A DNA stretch of 64,000 nucleotides from Crithidia sp. LVH-60A (lineage: Eukaryota; Euglenozoa; Kinetoplastea; Trypanosomatida; Trypanosomatidae), in contig CP119638.1 in NCBI GenBank assembly GCA_030078075.1, positions 261,501 to 325,500 on the forward strand. The letters are read 5' to 3'. Made by a program: the position numbers and the translations under genes. The notes under the pieces are model-generated. The model saw only the letters and a program-made list of their open reading frames with translations, was not told where the DNA came from and did no database searches. Below are positions 1-9,232 of this stretch, one piece after another; the stretch's first letter is position 1, and each line of letters starts with the position of its first letter.

Positions 1-515
1 ACCGTTTCTCTCCCACACACGCAGAGGGGGAAAAAAAAGAGTGGCACGGCAGGTAGAGAGTGAGGACGACACTAATACGAGTCACCCGTTGCATTGCTCC
101 CTCTCTCTCTCATTAAAGAAGTCGCATGAAAAGGGATATGCAATGCGCTTTATACGCCACAAGGTGTAGATGCTGGCCTTATTCCTGAATAGTCGCCAAG
201 AGTCTCATCACAACTTATGGCTTCAAAGGCGGGCACTGACAGCTGCGCACTAGCCTCGAGAAGCGATAAGATTCAATCTTGAATACTATTCTTATACTTG
301 TTTGATATTTGGTGGATTCGATACGACGCGTCCAGAACTTCACAAACACACATACGTGTTTGTTCCTTCTTTAAAGGAAAAATCAGCAACGAAGCGAGAG
401 TGGAGTCGCAGCAAAAAGGGGAGAGCAAAAGAGCCGCACAAGAACGGCAAAACAGTAAAAAAATAAAAAAAAAAAAAAAAAGAAAAAAAAAGACCGTGCA
501 TTTCTCTCTTTTTCT
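1..515. other. Spacer downstream of the aquaporin gene
   Basis: No gene is supported here. Reading the minus strand, a long T-rich tract (A-rich on plus, about 457-491) begins just after the aquaporin stop codon. It could be 3' UTR or the pyrimidine tract for a gene beyond the left edge. The leftmost 250 bases contain short CT runs and nothing I recognise. Confidence 0.5.
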
Positions 516-1214
516 CTAGTAGACGGCCTCCTTGTCTGCGTGCACAGGTGCCCGCTCGTGTGTGTCGAGCAGCTGGTAGACGATGGTCGCAATAAAAGCT
601 CCCACCAATCGGGGCGATCCAGTAGACCCAGAAGAAGATCAACGGACGGCACTTGCCACCGATGCAGGCAACGAGCTGCATGCCCGTCGCCACTGCCGGG
701 TTAAAGGCACCGCCCGTGAAGCCACCGACAGAGAAGCCGGCGGCCGTCAGCGTCATGCCGATGGCAAAGCCGTAGAAGTCGTTGGTGCGCTGCCGCGAAA
801 AGCAGACGTGCAGCACGACCGACGTAAGAGCGAAGGTGTACACCATCTCACACAGCAGCGCCTGCCAGACGTTGAGCAGATCAGCGTTCGTCTCTGGCGC
901 GGGAATGTCCAGGCCGACGATGATGGACGCGTAGAGGGAAAGGCGCACAGAAAGGAGCCGGCGAGTTGCACGAACATGTACAGCAGCGTCCGGCGCAGCG
1001 TCATTTTGCGGTTGATGAAGACGGCGAAGGAGATGGCCGGGTTGAAGTGGGCTCCGCTGATGTAGCCGAAGGTGAAGCACATCGCGGCCAGCATAAACCC
1101 AATCGCAATCGGGGCCAGCGCGCCGACGCCGATCGAGGCCAGCGTGATGGTGAGCACGAAGAGAAAGGTGCCGATGAACTCCGCCACCAGCTGACTAAAA
1201 AACTCGGAAAACAT
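516..1214 (-). CDS. Aquaporin / major intrinsic protein, two frame changes
   Basis: Membrane channel for water or small solutes. The start at 1214 gives MFSEFFSQLVAEFIGTFLFV, a typical first helix. The first NPA motif (HFNPA) falls at about residues 58-60 and the second (AFNPAV) at about 172-174, giving about 232 residues, normal for the family. The reading frame changes near 936-942 (next to TTTCCC) and returns to the original frame near 600-605. The two shifts compensate, so helices on both sides stay recognisable. The Arg that usually follows the second NPA and lines the selectivity filter is Val here. Paired indel errors seem likelier than decay, since both NPA loops and the C-terminus are intact. 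Family is secure; substrate and membrane location are not. Confidence 0.85.
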
Positions 1215-1864
1215 CGTGACACAGATGCTATACGGGAAAAAAAAAGGCAAAAAAAAAGAGAGAAGGACAAGCTGAAATGCAGCTTCTGGCACAGCAACAA
1301 CAAGAACAACGACAAAGAGAAGAAAAGAGATGTCGCTTACCTTGACGGTCCTCACAATCGCGTTTCTTCTCCTCACAACTCGGAGTATGCAGTTGTTCAG
1401 CTCAAGTGAATCTGAACTGATAGAAAGACGGAATGAAAATGCGTTGTTGATATTGTACGGGTTCGATTAGGTCAATAGAGGTGAATAAGAGAGAGAGAGA
1501 AAAAAAGATTGTGTAATGAGTCGGAGTCAGAGGTAGGAGGCAGCAGCATCGAAAATAATACATTTTATTTCTTTTTCCGTACTTCCACGAGAAAAATCAA
1601 TTACGCCGAGATTGCTTATTGCGTTTCTGGAGTCGGCGCCGCGGTTCATTTGCGTAGACTTCCCTGTTAACTGTTGCGTGTGGCCTCGTGTTGTGCTCCT
1701 CCAATGCAATTCTTATTTAGCCCTCCAAAATACCAAAAGCTTTTAGAAGTGTGAATCGATGGCAGCCGCCAAAATCAAACGAATTCGATGCACACCAGCT
1801 GCAGGTGCAGGAGTGTGTGACAGCGCCTTTTACACATTGTGGAAAGGCAGCCGTAAGCTCATCA
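1215..1864. other. Spacer between F-box and aquaporin genes
   Basis: A/T-rich spacer of about 650 bases. It holds the aquaporin splice signal at its left end and presumably the F-box 3' UTR. I see no other gene or repeat. Confidence 0.5.
1226..1268 (-). promoter_or_regulatory. Predicted trans-splice acceptor for the aquaporin mRNA
   Basis: On the minus strand a pyrimidine tract (about 1268-1233, two T runs) is followed by the first AG at plus positions 1229-1228. That would leave a 5' UTR of about 13 bases before the ATG at 1214. Prediction from pattern only. Confidence 0.5.
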
Positions 1865-2638
1865 TCACGCGCACTCCTCCGCCGCCTCACCGCCAGCGCT
1901 CTGTTCCTCCGTCTCGGCCACGCAGAGCATCGCAAGCGAGCGCCAGTCACTCAAGAAAAGGTCCTCACCCTCCGTCTGCAGGAGCGTCTGAAGCTGCTGC
2001 GGGAATTCCCGTTGCACACAGCCAACCCAGAAGAAGCGCGACACCTCCGGCTCAAAGAGCCACGCTTGCCAGCTGCGGCAGACACTCTCGGCCTCCATGA
2101 AGATCGTCTCGGCTGGAAGAAAGGCAAGCACCGCCATGACAAGCGCCGGCTGCGCAAACCACGGCCCGCGCTGCATCGACGGCGAGTGCGACGGCGCAGA
2201 GGAAAGGGAAGGAGCAGGTGCCTGTGACGAAGCGGCAGCAGCAGCCACAGCAGCCGAAGGAGAAGGTTGCACGAGACGCCCCTGCTTCTCTCGCGCGTCG
2301 AGCAGCGCGGCAAGCGACGTGGCAAAGTTCTGCAGCAGCGCGTCCTCGTCGAGCAGCGACTTTGCCTCGGCGGGCTGCAACTCCACAGACGTGCCCGTGT
2401 ACTCGAGCCCGCCCGATACGGCGTCGATCATGCGGCACGCCTCCCGCACCTCTCGCATCGTCGCGTTAAACTGCACACGTGCCGCGGCGAGTGCGTCGAC
2501 GACCGCGTCAGGGAAGAGAGAGGGGTGCGCTTGTACGACGGCTTGCCTCTCGTCATCGGATGTGGCTTTCAGGAAGCGCACAAAGATGCTCGGGATTGTC
2601 TCCCCTGTTGCCGCGTGCCGAAGCTGGACATCGGCCAT
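1865..2638 (-). CDS. F-box-like protein
   Basis: About 257 residues. A C-terminal segment with ALVMAVLAFLPAETIF, then CRSWQAWLFEPEVSRFFW, has the Leu/Pro/Trp pattern of an F-box, the domain that binds Skp1 in SCF ubiquitin ligases. The N-terminal half (VRFLKATSDDERQAVVQ onward) is predicted helical, and a low-complexity Ala/Ser/Pro linker precedes the F-box. No substrate-binding repeats follow it, so the target is unknown. I chose the ATG at 2638 (MADVQLRHAA) because the 25 residues encoded upstream from 2713 look like 5' UTR; the upstream ATG remains possible. The F-box call rests on pattern alone. Confidence 0.6.
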   Translation of the reverse strand: MADVQLRHAATGETIPSIFVRFLKATSDDERQAVVQAHPSLFPDAVVDALAAARVQFNATMREVREACRMIDAVSGGLEYTGTSVELQPAEAKSLLDEDALLQNFATSLAALLDAREKQGRLVQPSPSAAVAAAAASSQAPAPSLSSAPSHSPSMQRGPWFAQPALVMAVLAFLPAETIFMEAESVCRSWQAWLFEPEVSRFFWVGCVQREFPQQLQTLLQTEGEDLFLSDWRSLAMLCVAETEEQSAGGEAAEECA

Positions 2639-3434
2639 GAAGGCGTACACTCGTGGTACCAATAATACTGTAAAAGACGAGGCTTTTGTGTTGTTGTTGT
2701 TTTCCTCTCCCACTGATTATGAAGTTAAGGAGGAAGAGACTTTCTCCTCGATGTGAAGGTACGACTGACTTTCGCCTCGCAGTTTTTCCTTTTTGTTGTT
2801 TTTGTTAGAAGTAAGAAGAAAGCACAAGTGCACAAAGAAAATACAGATGCAAGAACAACGAGCCGATAAAAACCAAAGACACGTTTAGTTGAAGGTCTCT
2901 CACTTGAGAAGCAGAGGAAGGAGGGGGGAATTAAAACAACGTCGCAGTACAGCCCATTATGTGTAAAGTAAAAATGGCAGAAGAATAAAAAAAGAAAAGG
3001 GGGTGTAAGTGACTAAATAGTAGCACAGGGAAACGTTAACGACTTTAAGGTCGTAGGTGAAGACGGATCCCTCTTCCTTTTTTGTGGTTTTTTTTCTCAC
3101 CCATAATTGTGGTTTTTACAGTTTGCGTACATCAATGCGCAGTCTCTTGTTGCCAGCAAAGCACTCTCATGCCTTAATCGCTCGCAACCCACATACAAAA
3201 CTGTTTATGCATCGTTGATTGACTTCGTCGTCTCCTCAACAGTACAGGCGCCGCTGTACTATTTCACGTTTACTCATTAATAATACTGTTCTTCTTCACC
3301 GCACCATAAAAAGAAAAAAAAGGTAGTAAGCATGTGCTTCCCACAAGCAGGAAGGAAGCCTCTAAGCAAAAAGCAATCTTCATGAAGAAAGCGAAGTCAG
3401 GGGTCGGTAATGGCAGTCATCTGCACGGCAGTCG
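2639..3434. other. Spacer between TTC1-like and F-box genes
   Basis: About 800 bases, A/T-rich, with no supported gene. It should carry the 3' UTR of the TPR gene and the splice signal of the F-box gene. A minus-strand pyrimidine stretch lies around 2725-2755. Confidence 0.45.
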
Positions 3435-4316
3435 TCAACGCTCGAAGCGCATCGAGTAGCCGCCAGTGTTGGGGTCCTTGTCAAACTTGAAGTTGTCCGT
3501 CGACAGCCCAAAGTTGCCGAGGATCTTGTTGCCCAGGTTCTTCAACTCGCCCATCATCTTCTGCATTTCCTCGTCCACCTTCGCCTTAGCAGCCGTCTTG
3601 CGTGCCCGCCCCTGCGCATCCAGCACACCACCAAGCTTCTCATAGTTCTCATAGTCGCCGTACGCACTCGACCACTTCTGCAGGTCGAAGTAGCAGTCGG
3701 CACGCCGCAGGTAGGCCTTGGTGTACTTCTCATCGTGCCGTATCGCCTCGGAGAGCATCTGCGCAGCCTCCTCCTTCACGTCGAGCTTCATAAGGCAGAA
3801 GCCCGCGTTGCAGTAGACCTGGGAGGTTAGCGTGTAGTCGGTCGTGTCCTCTGCTGCTGCTGCCTCCGCCTCATCCTCCTCGCTGCTGCCTTCGTGGGAC
3901 TTTTGCTTTGGCTCGGCAACGTCGCTGTCCCCCGCCCCTGACTCTCCGTTCTCTGTCGCCTGTGTTTCTTTGAGCGGCTTTGGCATCCCACTCGCTGCTG
4001 GCCGCGATGCGACGGGCTTGATCGGAGCGAACCAGATAGCCCGGCGGTACGTGGCAAGCGCCTCGGAGATGCTGCCTCCGGTGAAGAGCTTGTTGCCGGC
4101 TGCTTTCAGCTGCGCACAGCGCTCCACATCGACCCGGCGTTCACTCTCGTCCTCCTCACCTGCTTCATGGTTCTCAGCTGCGACTTCATCGGTGGCGGAC
4201 TCGATGGTCGGTGCTGCTGCCGCCGGTGCCTCCGCAGCGTGGGCCTCGGTCGGCGGCGTCGCCGGCTGGTTGTCCTCGTCGTCAGAGGTGGGCAGCTGCT
4301 CAATAATGGCAGGCAT
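3435..4316 (-). CDS. TPR co-chaperone-like protein, TTC1 type
   Basis: About 293 residues. An acidic Ala/Glu/Pro-rich N-terminus precedes a TPR block: first repeat around CAQLKAAGNKLFTGG, an acidic Ser/Glu insert, then SQVYCNAGFCLMKLD and KYTKAYLRRADCYFDLQKW. The C-terminus (LGNKILGNFGLSTDNFKF, ending NTGGYSMRFER) matches the signature tail of TTC1 proteins. TTC1 relatives act as adaptors for Hsp70/Hsp90 and G-alpha proteins; the role here is inferred. The ATG at 4316 (MPAIIEQL) follows a pyrimidine tract and AG; the upstream in-frame extension is compositionally UTR. The acidic insert between repeats is unusual. Confidence 0.75.
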   Translation of the reverse strand: MPAIIEQLPTSDDEDNQPATPPTEAHAAEAPAAAAPTIESATDEVAAENHEAGEEDESERRVDVERCAQLKAAGNKLFTGGSISEALATYRRAIWFAPIKPVASRPAASGMPKPLKETQATENGESGAGDSDVAEPKQKSHEGSSEEDEAEAAAAEDTTDYTLTSQVYCNAGFCLMKLDVKEEAAQMLSEAIRHDEKYTKAYLRRADCYFDLQKWSSAYGDYENYEKLGGVLDAQGRARKTAAKAKVDEEMQKMMGELKNLGNKILGNFGLSTDNFKFDKDPNTGGYSMRFER

Positions 4317-5004
4317 CGCGTATGTGTTTGAATGTGTTGTGAAGAAGTGTTTGACGTTGTAGTTTGGTTCTTTGCGGGTGTGCACAACAATAGGCGCCGT
4401 TGCAGCAACGTTGCGTCGATGAGAAAGGTTTAGAAAAAAAAAAGGAGGGAGAACAAAGGTGCACATCAGTCGGAGGAAGAAGAAAAAGAACTAGGGTGTG
4501 ACAATGCAAAAGTGCCTCCTCATTTGCAAAACCCAGCAGGGCGGTGCGGTTTGACAGCCGCAAGACTCCACCGTCCACGCATGTAGAGTTTCGCTTACTA
4601 ACCGCCATGGTTCACTGCCGGCACCGCCGCACGCTGCCGACGGCGGTCACTGAGCCGTCGCCCGTCGATAACAGGAAAGAAAGCGCGCATTTGCCCGTTT
4701 CCCACTCCGCCGCTTTTCTTGGTATTTTTGAACGTGGTTCACTGTAAACAACTACTCGTCAGACACCTCCGACGCCTCAGCATCGAGGCTACGGAACGCT
4801 CAACAAGAGAGCTCAAGCCCGCAGCACCACCATTCAGCGCACACACAAAATACAAAGCGTTTCAAAACAAACAAGCAGTGTGTCACATCGTTGCACTTCT
4901 ATCGCCCCAACAAACAAAAAGACGCGAAGCAAAATAGATGCGAGACAGCGACCGCCTCCGAAGCACAGGAAAACAGCGCTCCCCATCTCGCGGTGGCTGC
5001 TGCT
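4317..5004. other. Spacer between uL14m and TTC1-like genes
   Basis: About 690 bases. Apart from the splice signal at its left end I see no gene, repeat or RNA. Confidence 0.45.
4370..4453 (-). promoter_or_regulatory. Predicted trans-splice acceptor for the TTC1-like mRNA
   Basis: The minus strand shows a T/C-rich tract at about 4453-4430 and the first downstream AG at 4371-4370, leaving a 5' UTR of about 54 bases. Pattern-based. Confidence 0.4.
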
Positions 5005-5574
5005 CTACACAAAGAAGTTGGCCAGCACCATCGCCTTCAAGTGAAACTTGTGGTTCACGTGGCGGCCTGCGCAGTACATCACCCGCGTCCCCAGCGGCAC
5101 CCGCTGGTCGTTCATGATGATGCACGTGTTGCGGTCGAAGTTCGTCTGCAGCCCACTCATGCGGGTGTTCGTCTGACGGCGGGTGAAGAGGCAGACCCAG
5201 TAGATGTTGCCCGGCTTGATGCGGTGGCGCGACACCTCGCCTCCGCCGCGGTTCTTGAAGCGCTGCACCGACACACGGTGCGCCACGGCGGGAAAGACGC
5301 GGCAGTGGGCGAAGCGCTCAGCCGTGGCCTTGGAAATAAGACGCACGTGCTTGCAGTTGGTGTTGTCGACGCAGTGCAGCTTCACCTGGTCGCTCAGCGG
5401 GACGCCGCTGCCGTAGCCCTCCGCCCCGCTGCCCCACCGCGAGCGGTAGGAGCCCTTGCGGCGAATGATGAGGTTGTGCCGGAACCACGACTTGTGCACC
5501 GGTTTGCCGGCGGGCAGCTTAGCCGCAGCATCGGTCGCCGTCGGCGCCAACAGCGCCCGGCACATGCGAAACAT
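5005..5574 (-). CDS. Mitochondrial large-subunit ribosomal protein uL14m
   Basis: 189 residues from the ATG at 5574 (MFRMCRALLAP), with a short Arg/Ala-bearing N-terminus suitable for mitochondrial import. The L14 fold is visible in VKLHCVDNTNCKHVRLIS, then HRVSVQRFKNRGGGEVSRHR, GNIYWVCLFTRRQTNTRM and the C-terminal NDQRVPLGTRVMYCAGRHV. Compared with bacterial L14 it carries an N-terminal extension of about 60 residues, as expected for kinetoplastid mitoribosomes. It would sit on the intersubunit face of the mitochondrial large subunit. On the minus strand a pyrimidine-rich stretch ends in an AG at 5635-5634, about 60 bases before the start. Confidence 0.85.
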   Translation of the reverse strand: MFRMCRALLAPTATDAAAKLPAGKPVHKSWFRHNLIIRRKGSYRSRWGSGAEGYGSGVPLSDQVKLHCVDNTNCKHVRLISKATAERFAHCRVFPAVAHRVSVQRFKNRGGGEVSRHRIKPGNIYWVCLFTRRQTNTRMSGLQTNFDRNTCIIMNDQRVPLGTRVMYCAGRHVNHKFHLKAMVLANFFV

Positions 5575-6164
5575 CGGTGTGTGATAAAACAGGATAACAA
5601 GAAAGCAGAAAAAGCAGCGCCACAACTTCTCCTCTGCATGAGATGGCAGAAAAAAGAAGAAACAAGAAAATCGAGAGTTGAGAAAGCGAGAAAAGGGAGA
5701 TAAAGAGAGCGGATAGCACAGCAGCACTTTCTGTGTCCCTCGACGGTGGGGGAGGAACAAGGACACGCATCAACACGCTGCTCGTCGTCAATGCTACAAA
5801 AAAGGATTCCATACTATTCACATTGTTCTACCAACTCATGAGTTCTTTCTGAGCGTTTTTTTTTTCGTTTGCAAAACAGTGAAAGCACGGCTGCGAACAA
5901 CAAGCAAAGCTACTACGTCCAAGCAGTAAGTCAATCAAAAACCTGATAAAAAAAGACGCAGAGCGAGTTCTCTGAGAGAGTAACAGTGCCTTGCTTTCAA
6001 ATGCGCGGCAGCAACTCTCCCCTCCCAACACACACGAGCTTACTGCCTCTCACACACAGTCTTTCTAACAAATGTCAATGAGCTCCAGAGAGATAGCGGA
6101 GACGGTACTTCACCTCGCACCGCGAGTCGCCAAAGACGACAAGCCAGCAACAAGGTGAGAAGAA
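5575..6164. other. Spacer upstream of uL14m
   Basis: About 590 bases. The first 130 on the right of the uL14m start hold its minus-strand pyrimidine tract and AG (5635-5634). The rest shows nothing recognisable. Confidence 0.45.
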
Positions 6165-6758
6165 CTACGACTTCAGCTGGTCTACATCCTTGCGGCCCTG
6201 GAAGACGAGGTCCGTCGGCTCAACGCCGCGATTGCGAATCTGCGTCTGGTAGAGCGCCTTGTGCTGCTCCTTTAGCCGCATCAGCTTCTCCACCGTGTCG
6301 TTGATGTCGCCGCCCACCTCGCGCCGCAGCTCCTCCTTGCGCCGCAGCAACTCGCTCACCGCCTGATCCTCCCAGGTGCCGCGGTCGGGGTGCTGGTCCT
6401 CTGTCGCCGTGATGGAGGCAGCGTTGCCGTACACGTGGTCCTTGTACCGCATGTAGGGGTAGGGATCAATGCCCTTCTGCAGGCAGAGACGCACACGCTC
6501 CGCCTCGGCAGCGGCACGTGGGTCTGGCATGACGTACTTTTTAATGAGCGGGTACGTCGTGAGCGGGATGATGGTGATGAAGGTGCAGGCGCCAAGCGCC
6601 ACCACCCACGGCGCCTCGGAGTTGATGCGGCTGGCCACTCTGCGGAAGGGGCGTCCGACGGCGGTCAGGACGACGTTGCAGCCGTCGCAGAAGCTGCGCA
6701 CGTGATCCACCACGGCGGTGGTCGCACGCATCTTCATGCGCTGATAGCCGAGTGACAT
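6165..6758 (-). CDS. Unknown single-pass membrane protein, possibly mitochondrial
   Basis: 197 residues, not assigned to a known family. An N-terminal basic, Arg/Lys-bearing region precedes one membrane segment at about residues 50-71 (WVVALGACTFITIIPLTTYP). A charged helical tail follows with heptad-like spacing (SELLRRKEELRREVG, VEKLMRLKEQHKALY). The layout resembles inner-membrane accessory subunits of mitochondrial complexes, but that is inference. The minus-strand 5' flank shows a CT-rich tract and an AG at 6795-6794. Codon use matches neighbouring genes, so I regard it as real. Confidence 0.75.
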   Translation of the reverse strand: MSLGYQRMKMRATTAVVDHVRSFCDGCNVVLTAVGRPFRRVASRINSEAPWVVALGACTFITIIPLTTYPLIKKYVMPDPRAAAEAERVRLCLQKGIDPYPYMRYKDHVYGNAASITATEDQHPDRGTWEDQAVSELLRRKEELRREVGGDINDTVEKLMRLKEQHKALYQTQIRNRGVEPTDLVFQGRKDVDQLKS

Positions 6759-7456
6759 TTATGCTTTCCTTCTCCTACTCTGACCAGCACGCGCTTCAAA
6801 AAGAAAGAGAGAGAGAGATCGACTCGTTCTCTGAGCTGTATTTTTGGGGGATGAATGGCGCGAAAAAGAGGGAGAAAAAAAAAAAACATCAACGAAAGAA
6901 AAACGAGAGAGATGAATGCGGGTGATTGCGGTGAGCTTTTCGGAGTTCTTTACCGCACATAATGTCGTGGTATGCCACGCAGTGGGCCGCACTGCGAAGC
7001 ACAATGCAGCGCAGATGGCGTGACTGTCATACACCACGACCGTCAGTGTTTCCTCCTATAAGACTCACGCGTTACAATAATTTTAATAACATGCACAGCG
7101 CATATCGAGGCCTTCAGCAAACCATGCAGAGAAGACGACTGCTCGAGCACACTCGTGAGTCGTCATAGACGTCTGTTTTCTTGTATGTAGAAGTGTTGGT
7201 TAATGTGAGTAGACACGCGGTGCAGCATCGATGAGCTTGATGGTCATGATGCTGCTCACACACAACGCCTTCAATCGCACCTTTGCGACCTACGATAAAG
7301 AGCCGTCTTTCTTTCCCTCTTGTCAAGCAGACAAACGCACCACAAAAAAAAAACACGCCAAAATACATTCACAATCACCCAAATTGCGAAACGCTGCAAA
7401 GAAGGCCTCTCAAAAAGTCACCGACTAGGGAAAGCACGCTCCCGTAATTCCTCCAC
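6759..7456. other. Spacer between SET protein and membrane protein genes
   Basis: About 700 bases with a CT-rich splice tract near 6800-6830 on the minus strand. Small open frames here have UTR-like composition and I do not support them. Confidence 0.45.
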
Positions 7457-8552
7457 CTAGAACTTGTACTTTAAGAGGCGAGACACCAACGCGTCCTCAC
7501 TTGCCTGCAGTATGCCAGTCGTCAGCACCGGCGTCTCCCACTCCACAATCACCTCCTCCGACGCCCGCAACGGCTTCTGCAGCGTGAGGCAGAGATAGTA
7601 GTGCGTTTCTAGCAGCGCTGCCAGCTCTGCTAAGCCATCTCGCCCCTTCGCCGCAGCGTTCACCGCGACCTCCTCCTTAAAGAAAGGCGGCAGCTCCTCA
7701 AGAGAAGAAGGCCAACTCGATGTGGGCGTTGGCGGCACGGCCGGCGTCATCGGGTGCGTTGACGAGATCGATGAAAGGCGCCACGCCCAACTCCAGCGCA
7801 GGCTCATCGGCATCAACGGGGCTTGCCTGCGACGCAGATGCGTCCCTCTTCTCCTCTCTTGAATCAGTGGTTTTTCTGTCAGCCGAATGGCTCGACCACC
7901 CCACCGGGAGAAGCAGACCACGCGTTAGCAGCACCTCCACCGCCCACTGAAACGCGGTGAAGCTCGGCATCACATTGTGCACGCGAAGCTGCTGGTAGGC
8001 GGCCGCCGTCTCCTCGCGTATGCGCTGTCGGCCCTTGGCGTAGTAGGGCAGCAGCATCGTGTAGTGTACACGGCAGCGCCGCTCTGCCGCGTCGTCCTGC
8101 TCACGGAAGTCCTCGGCGGAGGGAAGGCTCTGCAACCACCCCCACAGCGGCGAGACGCTGCGGTGCTGCTCGAGCGCTAAGCGCCACGCCAGTTGGGGCC
8201 ACGACGCGCTGCCAACGAGAAAGGCCACGAGACCGTCTGCGACTGCAGGACTCGTAGACGTGGAGGACGGCGACACAGCAGTAGCAGCAGTAGCAGCAGA
8301 AGTGGTAGAGGCCCATGGATCCGTGAAGGAGCACCTCAGGCCCACCTTTGAGAGAACAGAGGTGCTGCAGAAGCGGCGCGAGGGCACGGCGAGGAGGGAC
8401 GTGCCGGCGTCGCACGCGTCGCGCACAAAGACGCCCACGCCGACAGCCGTGTCGCGCTTCTCGATGAGGGCGGTGGGGTGGAGGCCGATGTGCTCAAGGA
8501 TGGCAAAGGTGGCGAGGTACTCGGCCAGCTTGGCGGAGCGTCGCGCACGCAT
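7457..8552 (-). CDS. SET-domain protein (SETD3/SETD6/Rubisco-LSMT class), one frame change
   Basis: About 365 residues across two frames that meet at about 7698-7712. The N-terminal part has the class-typical block GVGVFVRDACDAGTSLLAVP, then the helical insert WPQLAWRLALEQHRS and LLPYYAKGRQRIREETAAAY. The catalytic region reads FIDLVNAPDDAGRAANAHIEL. The C-terminal part in the other frame continues it (YLCLTLQKPLRASEEVIVEW). Active members have Asn-His in the DLVN segment and a Tyr near the end; here the positions read Asn-Ala and no matching Tyr is evident, so methyltransferase activity is doubtful. ATGs at 8573 and 8552 are both possible; I use 8552 (MRARRSAKLAEYL). The frame break is probably a sequence error, because both halves are well-formed. 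Confidence 0.7.
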
Positions 8553-9232
8553 CTTAAAATGTCTCACCGGCAAACAACAAAGAGTAGGAAAGCGGAGAGA
8601 TAGTGCGATGAGGCAGATGATGCGCTGGCTTCTGTGGTCAGTCCTGACATTGAAGACTGAAGTATCGGCTTCTGCACGCTAGCGTGTGTGTGTGTGAGTT
8701 TTCCGTCAAAATGGCATGCGGAATGTGAAGTGCACGAGAGACGGGCAAAGACCGCAGAGGAGGAAAAAAAAAGTAGTGAGCCTTTGGAAAAGAAGAAAAA
8801 AAGAAGATTAGAATAAAGGCACTGGGGGCTCGGACAGTGCGAACCGCAAAGAGCTGCCTGCTGTCGTCGTGCTGAACAGACGTAGACGAAGCTGCTATTA
8901 TATTGGGCCAGCTTGTTTCGCTCTCACGCACAGCGCTGCGTGTAGGCGCCACATAGGAGAATGGCCACGCACATTACGGCTGAATCAGTCCTGTTGCTTC
9001 GTTACAACCGGCAGATCACGCAGCTTAGGTGTAGTAGCAGGAGAGACAAGTGTGAAAAATACGCGTGTCAAGCAGCCACAATGACCCGCACACATACGTG
9101 AGCTTCGACCGGCAAATAGCATTAGAAAGGTATTTTAGTTCAGTAGTGGTTCGCAAATAAAAGAGAAGCAAGAAAAAAAACGGCAATCGGCACTCATATC
9201 TTGTCTTTCGGACTCTTGACTCTCAATTTTTT
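8553..9232. other. Spacer between WDR11-like and SET genes
   Basis: About 680 bases, A/T-rich, with A runs on plus near 8763-8806 (T runs on minus). It presumably holds the 3' UTR of the SET gene and the 5' flank of nothing else. No gene supported. Confidence 0.4.

Noticed and set aside
1459-1480. GGGTTCGATTAGG as a tRNA B-box
   Set aside because: No matching A-box or cloverleaf could be drawn around it.
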